Assembly (NCBI GenBank): GCA_017467845.1
Contig: JAFUKH010000051.1
Span: 1-50,064, forward strand
Reading direction: 5' to 3'
From: Lachnospiraceae bacterium
GTDB taxonomy: Bacteria; Bacillota; Clostridia; Lachnospirales; Lachnospiraceae
DNA: 50,064 bases
In this document: positions 17,393-26,346 of the stretch, piece by piece
Layout: each line of letters begins with the position of its first letter
Position numbering within the stretch: position 1 is the stretch's first letter
Notes under the pieces: model-generated
Database searches by the model: none
Told to the model about the DNA's origin: nothing
The model's input: only the letters and a program-made list of their open reading frames with translations
Translations under genes and position numbers: made by a program

Positions 17393-19132
17393 TTATTTAC
17401 GAAGAGGAGCCTGTAACTCGTTCTTTCTAGCTGCTTCTTCCTGGCACCACTTCTTACACTGATCCTGAGTATCGTACATCTTTACTTTACCCTGCATTTC
17501 TTTTACGATTGCATCGAATTCTTCAGTAGTCTCCGCATAAATTGCCTTCCAAGAGTACTGAACGATACATTCCTTAACCTGGTTCCAGATTACATCAAGC
17601 TCTGCACTTCTGGAGCCTTCAGCGAAGGTAGTAGCGATATCTACTTTATAGTTTCCGCTTTCCATGTACTCTTCAACAGTAGTACATCCGGTAGTTTCTC
17701 TCCAATCCTTATCAGCTTCGTTTAAGCCGTCCGGAGTCTGGAAGCTCGCCCAGAATTCCTTGTTGTACTTCTCTCCGGTTGCAGGGTTTGTATCGTTTGC
17801 AGACCAAGTAGTATTATTAATCTGGAATGCACCGTCATTGAAGGTAGCTCCGCCCCATTCTTCAGGCATTACAGTAGTTCTATCGCTATCACAGGTTTTA
17901 CCGAACTCAGTGAATGCAATCTTACCATCTTCATTGTAATCCCAGCAAAGTCCCTGTGGACCGTAATCCATGGTAATTCTTCCTTCCGGAGTACATAACC
18001 AGTTGAGGATTTCCATACATAACTCAGGATACTGAGTATTTGCACCGATAGACCAGATACGATTACCACCGTATACACTCATACCATAAGCGATAGGAGA
18101 TGCTTCGCTAGGAACTAAACTTCTCATAATCTTGTTCTCTGCAATGTGCTCTTCACTGTTGTAGCCTGCACTACCTGCATAGTTGAAGATAGAGAAGAAT
18201 ACGCCACCGTTCTGAACCTTTTCAATCATCTTATCGTAGTTCTGAGTCATTGAGTCAGGGTCTAATAAGCCTTCACGATATAAGGTATTGAAGAATGCTA
18301 ACATCTCAAGATATGGGCTGTCGTTGTCCATAGAGTAGTACCACTCACCATTAGAAGGATTGTAGTGACCAAAGCCCATTTCATCATAACCATAGTAAGC
18401 AGTTGCCATAGACTTAACGTACATTACATAGTTACCGTCCCAATCCGGCCATAAGCTCATTGCGTAGGTAGGGTTTCCACTATCATCAGTAGGGCAAATC
18501 TCCTGCATCTGCTTAAATAACTCTACCATATCATCCAGGTTATTTACTTCCGGATGACCTAACTGCTCATATAAATCCCAACGGATATCCCATGTATAGA
18601 AGAATGCTTCGTGACTATCCGAGCTGGAAGCTACATTATGACCAAAACCATAAATGGTATCCTGTCCGGAAATTTCTCTGTTTTTCTCTAATGCGTAAGG
18701 CATATTTTCTTTGATATCAGGACCATACTCAGCAAGGATATCATCCTCTTCCCAGTCGAAAAGAAGTCCTGCTTCTACAGCCTGCATATAGTTCTTACCG
18801 TCAGAACCCCATACAACGATATCACCTAAGTCTCCATCCTCCATACGGGTCTCATATACACCGTCACCGGATGCAACTAAGTTGATTTTTACATTGAACT
18901 TGTCTAACATAACTTTTGCAAACCAGCCCTGCATCTCGCCGGAATAGTTTGCCAACTCACTAAAACAAGTGAGGGTAATGGTTTCTTCATTAGCTACATT
19001 ACCACCATCGCCACCTGCATTTGCAGAGGTTCCTTCACCACCGGTAGAAGAACTGCCGCCACCACATGCGGTTAACATACCGGTAGTTAATGCTGCAACT
19101 AATAAAGAAGAAATAACTTTTTTAAGTCTCAT
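17393..19132 (-). CDS. Extracellular sugar-binding lipoprotein of ABC importer 2
   Basis: 579 residues with a lipoprotein signal ending LTAC (Cys23) and a short Gly/Ser linker. The binding domain is of the same large LplA-like class as the protein of importer 1, though clearly diverged. The start at 19132 has AAAGGAGG nine bases upstream; a 22-residue upstream extension is possible but lacks a ribosome site. It is third in the order LplB-LplC-binding protein, 28 bases after LplC. With GH5 outside and GH31 alpha-xylosidase inside, xyloglucan oligosaccharides are the likely cargo (inference). Confidence 0.93.
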   Translation of the reverse strand: MRLKKVISSLLVAALTTGMLTACGGGSSSTGGEGTSANAGGDGGNVANEETITLTCFSELANYSGEMQGWFAKVMLDKFNVKINLVASGDGVYETRMEDGDLGDIVVWGSDGKNYMQAVEAGLLFDWEEDDILAEYGPDIKENMPYALEKNREISGQDTIYGFGHNVASSSDSHEAFFYTWDIRWDLYEQLGHPEVNNLDDMVELFKQMQEICPTDDSGNPTYAMSLWPDWDGNYVMYVKSMATAYYGYDEMGFGHYNPSNGEWYYSMDNDSPYLEMLAFFNTLYREGLLDPDSMTQNYDKMIEKVQNGGVFFSIFNYAGSAGYNSEEHIAENKIMRSLVPSEASPIAYGMSVYGGNRIWSIGANTQYPELCMEILNWLCTPEGRITMDYGPQGLCWDYNEDGKIAFTEFGKTCDSDRTTVMPEEWGGATFNDGAFQINNTTWSANDTNPATGEKYNKEFWASFQTPDGLNEADKDWRETTGCTTVEEYMESGNYKVDIATTFAEGSRSAELDVIWNQVKECIVQYSWKAIYAETTEEFDAIVKEMQGKVKMYDTQDQCKKWCQEEAARKNELQAPLRK

Positions 19133-19160
19133 AATGATTCCTCCTTTTATATGATGTGGG

Positions 19161-20123
19161 TTAACCCTTAACAGCACCCAACATAATACCTTTCTCAAAA
19201 TATCTGTTCATGAATGGATATACCAATAAAATCGGAATAACCGTTACCATGGAAACTGTGTACTTAATTACCTTGGTGTTCATAAGGCTACTTGCTACTG
19301 TCTCTGAAATCTGACCACTGTTGGCAATTGCCTGAATATTGGAAGCCTGATTTAAATAGTTGTACAATCTGTGTTGTAAGGTGTAGAACTCAGGAGCACC
19401 CTGCATTAAGATGAGGGAGTCGGTAAATGAGTTCCAGTGTCCAACCGCACCAAAGATTGCGATGGTTGCTAAAATCGGCTTACTTAAAGGCCAAATAATC
19501 TTACGGAAAATGGTCATATAGGACGCTCCGTCCATAAACGCACTTTCCTCCAAATCCGCCGGTATAGACTCTATGTAAGTCTTTACCAAAATAATATTGT
19601 ACGGAGCCACGATACCCGGAATAATGTATGCCATGAAGCTGTTGGTCAGACCAAGCATTGACATATTAAGGTACCAAGGAATAATACCTGCGTTGAAGTA
19701 CATGGTAATTACAAGGAAACGATACCATAACTTTCTGTGCCACATTTCCTGCTTTGTTACCAGATAACCTACAAATGCTGATGCGAGAACCATAAGCGCG
19801 GTACCAAGAAGTGTTCTTCCGATAGATACCAAAAACGCCTGACTGATTTCTCCTGCCTGCAGCATGGAGGTATAGTTGCTTAAATGTATTCCCTGAGGAA
19901 TGAAGTTAATTGCACCCTTTCGAACCAAATCGTTATCGGAGATGGTGTTAATAAACAAATAATAGAAAGGGAAGATACAGGTAATTGTAAATGCAATAAA
20001 GAATACATAGTTTATTACATTAAATACAATATCCCCGAGAGTCAGTTTATACTGTCTTTTATGTGTTTTATAATACTCTTTTTCTTTTTTAGCGTCTAGT
20101 TTTTCCTGCTTTGTCTTAGCCAT
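19161..20123 (-). CDS. ABC importer 2 permease, LplC type
   Basis: 320 residues. A lysine- and glutamate-rich cytoplasmic N terminus (about 1-25) precedes six membrane segments. The EAA loop reads EESAFMDGASYMTIFRKIIW, and the protein ends KGIMLGAVKG like its counterpart at 6609. The start has AAGGAGG nine bases upstream. The gene begins 14 bases after the LplB stop. It pairs with the extended LplB protein to form the channel; the ATPase must come from elsewhere in the genome. Confidence 0.92.
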   Translation of the reverse strand: MAKTKQEKLDAKKEKEYYKTHKRQYKLTLGDIVFNVINYVFFIAFTITCIFPFYYLFINTISDNDLVRKGAINFIPQGIHLSNYTSMLQAGEISQAFLVSIGRTLLGTALMVLASAFVGYLVTKQEMWHRKLWYRFLVITMYFNAGIIPWYLNMSMLGLTNSFMAYIIPGIVAPYNIILVKTYIESIPADLEESAFMDGASYMTIFRKIIWPLSKPILATIAIFGAVGHWNSFTDSLILMQGAPEFYTLQHRLYNYLNQASNIQAIANSGQISETVASSLMNTKVIKYTVSMVTVIPILLVYPFMNRYFEKGIMLGAVKG

Positions 20124-20137
20124 CTATCCTCACCTCC

Positions 20138-21592
20138 TTATACAATACTTTCACCACGAACCAGCTTAGAAATGCTGTTCGCAAGGAAGAGAAGTATTAC
20201 TGAAATAATCGACTTAGACATACCGACTACGGTTGATAACGGAATCATACCATTGCCGATACCAAGCTTATATACATATAAATCTAATACGTTCAACCAT
20301 TCGATATTGTTTGCTGTTTCAAATACTAAGTACTGATCCATACCATTACTTAAGATACCTGCTACGGACATCAGTAACATTACCATGAAAGTAGGAACCA
20401 GACCCGGTACGGTGATATTCCACATCTTCTGGAAACGTCCTGCACCGTCTACAGTTGCGGCTTCATAGAGCTGCTGATCGATTCCGGCAATACCGGATAT
20501 GTAGATAATTGCACTCCATCCAAGCCCCTTCCAAGTACCCCACAACCACATCTTAAGCCACATATGGTCGGTGGACATAAGGAAGTTCACACCCTTATCA
20601 ACCACACCGGTATTTAATAAGATACTGCTGACAAAACCATCGGATGCAAAAATAGCAAGCGCAATCGCATATACAAGTACCCAGCTGATAAAGTTAGGAA
20701 TAGTAGAAAATGTCTGTACAAATCTCTTTACTTTCGCGCTCTTAATCTCTGAAAGAAAAATCGCAAACGCCATAGGAAGCCAGCTGGTAATAATACCAAG
20801 ACCACTCATAGCAAGGGTATTACGAAGTACTCTTACAATATCGGTTTTGGTTGCTTCATTCTGGAAAAGCTGCAAGAACCATTTGAATCCTACAAAGTTA
20901 TCTGAGGAAAGTGTACCACCTGACTTATAATCGAAGAATGCATATCTCCAGCCATATAACGGTAAATAGCTAAATACGAAGCATAATGCGGCAAATGGTA
21001 AAAACATCAGGAACAATTTGAACTTGGACTGCATTTCAAACTTCTCGTCCTTACCTACCTTAGGCAATAATACCTGAATCACGATAGTGGAAACTAATAA
21101 TACAACTGCTGCAACGGTAAATAATAAGAGGCCTGTCACATTAAGTGCCGGCTCTACCTTCTCCGGTCTGGTGGTGGCTGCAACTTGTGTATATGCCGCA
21201 AAAATCATCACAATACCGAGGAGCTGAACTGCCGCACCGACGATACCAAACAGGTTACCCGTCTTTTTCATCTTTACATTACCAAGTGACATACAGCCAC
21301 ATACGATAGTAATCAAAATACCTAAACACGCAATCAAGCTTGCTGCAAATAAGAGCTGGAAGCTTGACTCTGCAATCCATCCCTGACGGAATGCTCTGCC
21401 ACAATCCTCTACCAGTCTGTTATAGGACAAGCCACTGGTGAGCAATGACATATTCTTGTTAATGTAGCCACAGATTTTCGCCGGATTCGCTGCCGGGAAA
21501 AACATTAGCACGATAGACAATAAGATACTAATTCGATTGATATAGTATATCTTATCCGCTATGCGTTCCTTTCCTGATTTTGTGTTGTTCAT
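20138..21592 (-). CDS. ABC importer 2 permease, LplB type, with N-terminal four-helix extension
   Basis: At 484 residues this is about 165 longer than the LplB protein of importer 1. The LplB core occupies about 190-484, with EAA motif YEAATVDGAGRFQKMWNI. The first 185 residues add four hydrophobic segments (near 22-36, 78-100, 112-132 and 150-175) with short loops, not part of a normal LplB. No stop or frame change separates the two parts. The start has GGGAGG, preceded by a hairpin with a GAAA loop. The extension may assist assembly or sense cargo, but I cannot assign a function. Confidence 0.9.
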   Translation of the reverse strand: MNNTKSGKERIADKIYYINRISILLSIVLMFFPAANPAKICGYINKNMSLLTSGLSYNRLVEDCGRAFRQGWIAESSFQLLFAASLIACLGILITIVCGCMSLGNVKMKKTGNLFGIVGAAVQLLGIVMIFAAYTQVAATTRPEKVEPALNVTGLLLFTVAAVVLLVSTIVIQVLLPKVGKDEKFEMQSKFKLFLMFLPFAALCFVFSYLPLYGWRYAFFDYKSGGTLSSDNFVGFKWFLQLFQNEATKTDIVRVLRNTLAMSGLGIITSWLPMAFAIFLSEIKSAKVKRFVQTFSTIPNFISWVLVYAIALAIFASDGFVSSILLNTGVVDKGVNFLMSTDHMWLKMWLWGTWKGLGWSAIIYISGIAGIDQQLYEAATVDGAGRFQKMWNITVPGLVPTFMVMLLMSVAGILSNGMDQYLVFETANNIEWLNVLDLYVYKLGIGNGMIPLSTVVGMSKSIISVILLFLANSISKLVRGESIV

Positions 21593-21608
21593 TTGTTACC
21601 TCCCTTGC

Positions 21609-21624
21609 CCGTATTTTCATACGG
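21609..21624 (-). promoter_or_regulatory. GAAA-loop hairpin just upstream of the LplB2 ribosome site
   Basis: CCGTAT-GAAA-ATACGG on the minus strand, ending a few bases before GGGAGG. GAAA is a GNRA tetraloop, which supports an RNA-level hairpin. It could influence translation start or message stability. Confidence 0.5.
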
Positions 21625-21671
21625 TTTTCGAACTTTCTTAAAATTTTTTTCATACTTTTTATCTTGATATT

Positions 21672-21677
21672 ATTATA
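21672..21677 (-). promoter_or_regulatory. -10 box of importer 2 operon
   Basis: A perfect TATAAT on the minus strand, about 80 bases before the LplB2 start. No good -35 match is found 16-18 bases upstream, which fits an activator-dependent promoter such as one used by a YesN-type regulator (inference). Confidence 0.45.
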
Positions 21678-21742
21678 CAAAAGAGGTCCCCCGAAAGATA
21701 CCGCAATTACTTAACCCAAAATACAGTACATTTTTTACTCTT

Positions 21743-21885
21743 CTTCAGAGCCTAGCGGTTATAATTTCATTTTGTCTGCAAGCTCGCTTGCAAAGACAAA
21801 TACGAAATTATAAGCATTCGGCGAGAAGCCGAATATGAGCAAAAGAAAAGCCACGAAGTGGCGATTTTGCGAATGGGCTCTGAAG
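21743..21885 (+). repeat. Structured intergenic element, copy C
   Basis: The outer stem is CTTCAGAGCC (21743-21752) with GGCTCTGAAG (21876-21885). The long arm is TTATAATTTC/GAAATTATAA (21759-21768 with 21804-21813), continued by TTTGTCT/AGACAAA and GCAAG-CTCG-CTTGC. A hairpin ATTCGGC-GAGAA-GCCGAAT (21816-21834) follows. The core GCAAAA/TTTTGC (21839-21844 with 21865-21870) contains GCCAC-GAA-GTGGC. Opposed GA dinucleotides flank the core. It is the cleanest copy of the single-hairpin subtype and runs opposite to both flanking genes. Confidence 0.75.
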
Positions 21886-21899
21886 TGTTCCAACCAAAA

Positions 21900-21923
21900 A
21901 AGGGACCCCTTTCGGAGTCCCTT
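21900..21923 (-). terminator. Terminator of the modular surface protein gene
   Basis: On the minus strand AAGGGAC and GTCCCTT pair, followed by TTTTTTGG, 20 bases after the stop. Confidence 0.85.
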
Positions 21924-21942
21924 AGGTAATCATTTTATTTGA

Positions 21943-24201
21943 TTATTTAGCGTCAGTACCAGCTTTTTTCTTCTTAGCTACTACTACACCGGCTACAGCT
22001 GCGATAACAACAACTACTACAACTGCCACAACAGGACCGGTAGAACCGCCCTCTTCAGCGGGAGCTGCTGCAGGAGCCTCGGTTGCTGCAGGTGCTTCAG
22101 TAGGAGCCTCGGTAGGAGCCTCAGTAGGTGCTTCGGTTGCTACAGGCTCTTCTACAACTGCATCATTAGCAAATCCGCTTACGTCGAAGCTGATTTCGAT
22201 GCTCTGCTTAGGAGCTGCATAATAAGGAAGTGCTGAAATCTCGTTGTTCCAGATGTTAGCAAGCAATACCTTCTGAACTTCCTTAGAGTCTGCATCTAAG
22301 AATGCGGTCTCCTGAGTAACAATCTCAGAACCGTCCATCTTAAGAACTACATTAGAAATAACAACATCATCGTTTACAGGTAAATCTGTAGATACGAATA
22401 ATAAGTTGAATAATCCTTCTTCGCCAAGGATAGCTGCGCCATCGAACTGACCTGAGAAGTCATATCCTTCAACAGCTACGGTGTAAGTACCATTTCCGGT
22501 AATCTCAACATCCTTGAAAGAACCACCCTGTGCAATCCACTCGCCATCGATGAAGCCCATCTGGTCGAAGCATCCTGAATCCTTACCATAGGTTGCATCG
22601 TCCCAAGAGTTACGGAAAATCCAGGTAGGAGTCTGAACACCGATGTATGCATGATAAGTTCCGTTAGGATCAAATGGGTTCTCAGGCTCAGCTGCTGCTG
22701 CAGGAGCTGCTACTAAAATGTTAGGAGTAATCTCAAACTTAATTTCAGAGAATCCCTTAGGAGATTCTGCCAAGTACTTATCGCCCCACTCATTGTAACC
22801 ACCGGCAATACGTACACACTGCTCAGCTGCAAAAGCTCCGGTTCCCTCTGCCCAGCAAGACTTGCCTACAGAAAGGTCTGTTGTAGCTTCAACACCGTCT
22901 AAGTAAACCTTTACATCAAAGGTAGACTCTTCAGAAATAACTGAACTGTCATCACAAGTAAAGAAAGGAGCTACATACCATGTATAAACTACAGGGCTGT
23001 CGAAAGTTACAGAAAGAGTAGTGGTCTCACCATTCTTTAATTCGCCGTTAACAACGGTAATTCCCTCAGGAGCCGCTTCCTCGCCTGAGTATCCCCAGCC
23101 CCAGTCATTTTCTGCTTCCTTATCAGCGCCGATTGCAATGTATGCAGGATAGGTCTCGGTACTTGGAGTAGGAGCACCAGCTGCTACGCTGCCTGCGGTT
23201 GCGCTGTTAATAGTAATGGTATACATAATCTCGGTAAATCCAACAGGTGAGGTAGCGAATGCCTGTGCTGCCCACTCATTGTAACCACCCTTTAAACGGA
23301 TAGTTTCTTCAGCACCGTAGTTACCGGTACCTTCATACCACCACTCATCTTCACCAACAGTTAAATCGACAGTATCTAATACTTCTTCACCATCAATAGT
23401 AATGCTGTCGATAGTATAAGATAATTCAGTAACGTCACTTGCTACGATTACAGGAGCCATATACCAAGTGTGGAATACTTCCTGAGGCATCTTTAATCCG
23501 ATTGTCACGGTATCACCAACGTTAGCAACTGCCGTAGTAGCTTCGATGCCACTTGCATTGTCTGCTTCGTTAGCCCAGCACATATCCCATGCATTCTCAG
23601 TGTACTCACCGCCGTAAGCTAAGAACATTTCCATATCGGTAGGAGTTCCTGATGTAGGAGCTGCCTGAGTTAAGCTGCTTAAGGTAATGGTGTACATAAT
23701 CTCGGTAAATCCAACAGGTGATGCAGAGAATGCCTGCGCTGCCCACTCATTGTAACCACCCTTTAAACGGATAGACTGCTCAGCAGTATATGTACCGGTA
23801 CCCTCGTACCACCACTCATCTTCGCCAACAGTTAAATCAATAGTATCTAACACTTCTTCACCATCGATGGTAATGCTGTCAATAGTGTAGGCCATATCGG
23901 TAACGCCCTCTGCTACAAGAACAGGAGCCATATACCATGTATGGAATACTTCCTGAGGCATCTTTAATCCGATTGTTACAGTATCGCCAACCTTAGCCAT
24001 AGCGGTAGTTGCTTCGATACCACTTGCGTTGTCTGCTTCGTTAGCCCAACACATATCCCATGCGTTCTCTGTATATTCTCCGCCGTAAGCTAAGAACATA
24101 AGATACTCTTCTTCCGCTGCTGAAGAGGTGAAAGTAAGAGTAGAGAACATCATCATGCTGGCAAGAAGAAAAGCAAACAATCTTTTCATTTTCTTTTTCA
24201 T
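21943..24201 (-). CDS. Secreted membrane-anchored protein with repeated beta-rich modules (candidate carbohydrate binder)
   Basis: 752 residues with a signal peptide (about 1-28). Modules 1 and 2 (about 30-170 and 188-330) are nearly identical, each containing MFLAYGGEYTENAWDMCWAN, an IDSITIDGEEV strand and a GGYNEWA turn. Module 3 (about 350-495) is related, and a more distant module 4 (about 505-690) follows. A TEAPTEAP linker then leads to a C-terminal membrane helix and KKKKAGTDAK tail. The aromatic-rich surfaces (WYMAP, WWYEG) resemble carbohydrate-binding beta-sandwiches, but I cannot place it in a named family. A related module occurs in the GH5 protein. It is encoded between the YesM kinase and importer 2, so glycan capture for that system is plausible. 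The start has AAGGAGGG upstream. Confidence 0.85.
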   Translation of the reverse strand: MKKKMKRLFAFLLASMMMFSTLTFTSSAAEEEYLMFLAYGGEYTENAWDMCWANEADNASGIEATTAMAKVGDTVTIGLKMPQEVFHTWYMAPVLVAEGVTDMAYTIDSITIDGEEVLDTIDLTVGEDEWWYEGTGTYTAEQSIRLKGGYNEWAAQAFSASPVGFTEIMYTITLSSLTQAAPTSGTPTDMEMFLAYGGEYTENAWDMCWANEADNASGIEATTAVANVGDTVTIGLKMPQEVFHTWYMAPVIVASDVTELSYTIDSITIDGEEVLDTVDLTVGEDEWWYEGTGNYGAEETIRLKGGYNEWAAQAFATSPVGFTEIMYTITINSATAGSVAAGAPTPSTETYPAYIAIGADKEAENDWGWGYSGEEAAPEGITVVNGELKNGETTTLSVTFDSPVVYTWYVAPFFTCDDSSVISEESTFDVKVYLDGVEATTDLSVGKSCWAEGTGAFAAEQCVRIAGGYNEWGDKYLAESPKGFSEIKFEITPNILVAAPAAAAEPENPFDPNGTYHAYIGVQTPTWIFRNSWDDATYGKDSGCFDQMGFIDGEWIAQGGSFKDVEITGNGTYTVAVEGYDFSGQFDGAAILGEEGLFNLLFVSTDLPVNDDVVISNVVLKMDGSEIVTQETAFLDADSKEVQKVLLANIWNNEISALPYYAAPKQSIEISFDVSGFANDAVVEEPVATEAPTEAPTEAPTEAPAATEAPAAAPAEEGGSTGPVVAVVVVVVIAAVAGVVVAKKKKAGTDAK

Positions 24202-24343
24202 GAATAACCCTCCTTAGATTTCACTTATCGCCCTAAAACGATTAAGCTCTTTTATAGATTACAATTCACATTTTATCCATATTTTGTTCAAAAATAAACC
24301 GCTGATTTTTTACATTTAATACACTCATTATTTTACATAAAAA

Positions 24344-26143
24344 TTATACTTCTTTTCTCTCCAGCGGAAGACGAATTACTACGGTTGTACCCTTTCCTAC
24401 ATTACTTCGTACAGACAGACCATACTGTTCTCCGTAGCAAAGCTTCACGCGTCTGTCGATATTTCCCAGACCGATACTTGTACTTGCATTCAGGGTATTT
24501 TTATTTATATTCTCACGGAGTCTGCTTAATTCCTCTTCGTTCATGCCAATTCCGTTATCCGTCACGGAAAGTTGCAGATATCCGCGGACTACCGACAAAT
24601 TCATCTTTATACAGCCATTTTCCGTAATGCCTTCCAGACCATGAATAATGGCGTTTTCAATCACCGGCTGCACCAGGAACGGAAGAATTAAATACTCCTC
24701 CAACACAATATCTGCCTCTACTGCCACCTCAAAATTTACACGATCACCAAAACGCATTTTCTGTATGGCAATATATGTTTCGATATAATCCATCTCCTTT
24801 TGCAGGGTGATAAAGCCGGTTCCGGTATTCTCCAATACATATCGCATGGATTTCCCCAGCAGCTTGATACTGTTGGCCACCTCCTTGTTTCCGGCAGTCA
24901 ATGCCTGCATACGGATACTTTCCAGAGTGTTGTACAGGAAATGGGGATTTATCTGGCTTGCCAGCATCTTCATCTCCATTTTCTGCTGCTCATTCTGCAA
25001 CTGCTCATCCCTAAGCTGACTGGCATAAACCTGTGCATTTTTCTCTTCAATGGTCTTTACCAGCACTTGTAAGTCCGAGAAAACCTCCGATAACTCGTCC
25101 TCTCCATGAAACTCCGGTATAATATCGTAATCCTGATTACTTACCTTTTTCATCTCCTGACGCAGAGTCATCACACGGCTGGAGAAATGGGTCGTAAAAA
25201 AGAGAATCAGTAAAAGCGGTAATGTCAACGCCGCAAATAAAATTAAGGAACAGGTCAGCACAATCTTCCGGATTTCGTAATAAGCTGTATCACTGGTAGT
25301 AACAATATAGGTATTGCTGGTAGACTGATACATACCGAGCCCCGTCACACTATAAAACAGTTGCTTTCCATCTTCCCAATAAGTACCACTGCTAAAAAAA
25401 TAATCATCTTCCCAATCAATGCTAAGATCCACAGATTCACCATATTCACTTGTTATTGGACTGTAACAAGTGACATTATTATCTGTCAGGATACGGATAC
25501 CATACTCTTTACTGCTGATACGTCCCTTAATATAGCCGTCCTTTACCTTGATTACCATCACCGCCATATTGTCATCGCCGATTCCTGCAATTCTTCTCAC
25601 CAGGCATAGATTCCAATAGGACTTCCCATTGGAGTCTACCATTTCCATTGTAGTCCAAAAGCTGACATAGCTCTCATGAGCCCTCTGCATCCACTCTTCC
25701 TGCTCCAACTCCTCTGTAATCGCTTCAAAGTGCAGGTAGTTGTCTGCGTAGGAATTGTCCGTATAGATGGTGATATCCTCAATATCCACGTTGGCATAAA
25801 CCAGGTTGTTAATAGCCGGACAGTAGTATACGGAATTGCTGACCTTATCTGCGGGATATTCCTGAGTGGTCAGAATCCGGTTTATTTCATCGTCAAACAT
25901 CAGATCCGTGGTCTTGTCGTACACATCCGATGTAAGCTCCGAAAAGAGGGTTCTGATTCGGATAGCTTCCGCCCGAAGAGAATCCTTATAATAAGTGGTC
26001 AACAGGTCGGATACATAGGTAAGCAGGTAAATACCCACTATGGTAATCGGCACAAACACAGCCACTACATATACCATGTAAAGCTGTGTTCGTATTTTCT
26101 TTTTACTCAAAAACCCGGTAATAAACCGGTGCTTCTTATTCAT
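24344..26143 (-). CDS. YesM-type sensor histidine kinase
   Basis: 599 residues. Membrane helices at about 20-45 and 293-318 flank an extracellular dCache-like sensor region. A HAMP segment follows (about 320-375). The kinase core has the YesM His box QINPHFLYNTLESI with His401, N box VQPVIENAIIHG, and G boxes VTDNGIGM and STSIGLGNI. The start at 26143 has GGGAGG eight bases upstream; a longer reading to 26326 would run through the promoter. It probably pairs with the YesN-type regulator at 12167-13750. It lies between GH31 and the modular surface protein, in the xyloglucan module. A canonical TATACT box precedes the gene, so it can be expressed independently of GH31. Confidence 0.94.
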   Translation of the reverse strand: MNKKHRFITGFLSKKKIRTQLYMVYVVAVFVPITIVGIYLLTYVSDLLTTYYKDSLRAEAIRIRTLFSELTSDVYDKTTDLMFDDEINRILTTQEYPADKVSNSVYYCPAINNLVYANVDIEDITIYTDNSYADNYLHFEAITEELEQEEWMQRAHESYVSFWTTMEMVDSNGKSYWNLCLVRRIAGIGDDNMAVMVIKVKDGYIKGRISSKEYGIRILTDNNVTCYSPITSEYGESVDLSIDWEDDYFFSSGTYWEDGKQLFYSVTGLGMYQSTSNTYIVTTSDTAYYEIRKIVLTCSLILFAALTLPLLLILFFTTHFSSRVMTLRQEMKKVSNQDYDIIPEFHGEDELSEVFSDLQVLVKTIEEKNAQVYASQLRDEQLQNEQQKMEMKMLASQINPHFLYNTLESIRMQALTAGNKEVANSIKLLGKSMRYVLENTGTGFITLQKEMDYIETYIAIQKMRFGDRVNFEVAVEADIVLEEYLILPFLVQPVIENAIIHGLEGITENGCIKMNLSVVRGYLQLSVTDNGIGMNEEELSRLRENINKNTLNASTSIGLGNIDRRVKLCYGEQYGLSVRSNVGKGTTVVIRLPLERKEV

Positions 26144-26172
26144 ATCGTGTCCTCCCAAAAGGATTTGAGTGA

Positions 26173-26201
26173 AGTATACCACACTCTGCCCCACATTTAC
26201 A
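26173..26201 (-). promoter_or_regulatory. Candidate promoter of the YesM kinase gene
   Basis: TATACT (26178-26173) is 17 bases from TGTAAA (26201-26196), a weak -35 match. It lies between the GH31 terminator and the kinase ribosome site. Confidence 0.45.
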
Positions 26202-26300
26202 GAGTCGAGATATGCTTTGCGAATCTCGCTCCGATTAGCGGTCGTCAAATGTTTACTCGTGCAAGCACAGTGCCCATTTTCCTCGTCGCCATAACAGAAA

Positions 26301-26330
26301 AAGGGTGCTGCACTTACATACAACACCCTT
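26301..26330 (-). terminator. Terminator of the GH31 gene
   Basis: On the minus strand AAGGGTG and CACCCTT pair around a 16-base loop, followed by TTTCTGTT, 17 bases after the stop. Confidence 0.85.
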
Positions 26331-26346
26331 ACACATTCTTTATATA

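Noticed and set aside
21593-21942. Known riboswitch or T-box upstream of importer 2
   Set aside because: I find no conserved aptamer sequence of a class I know; the structure present is element C on the opposite strand.
26200-26300. Possible seventh copy of the structured element
   Set aside because: It contains TTTGCGAAT and a GTGC-TTG-CAC tip but no pairing core or outer stem could be drawn.
26144-26326. 61-residue N-terminal extension of the YesM kinase
   Set aside because: It spans a terminator and promoter and has no ribosome site, whereas ATG 26143 has GGGAGG.
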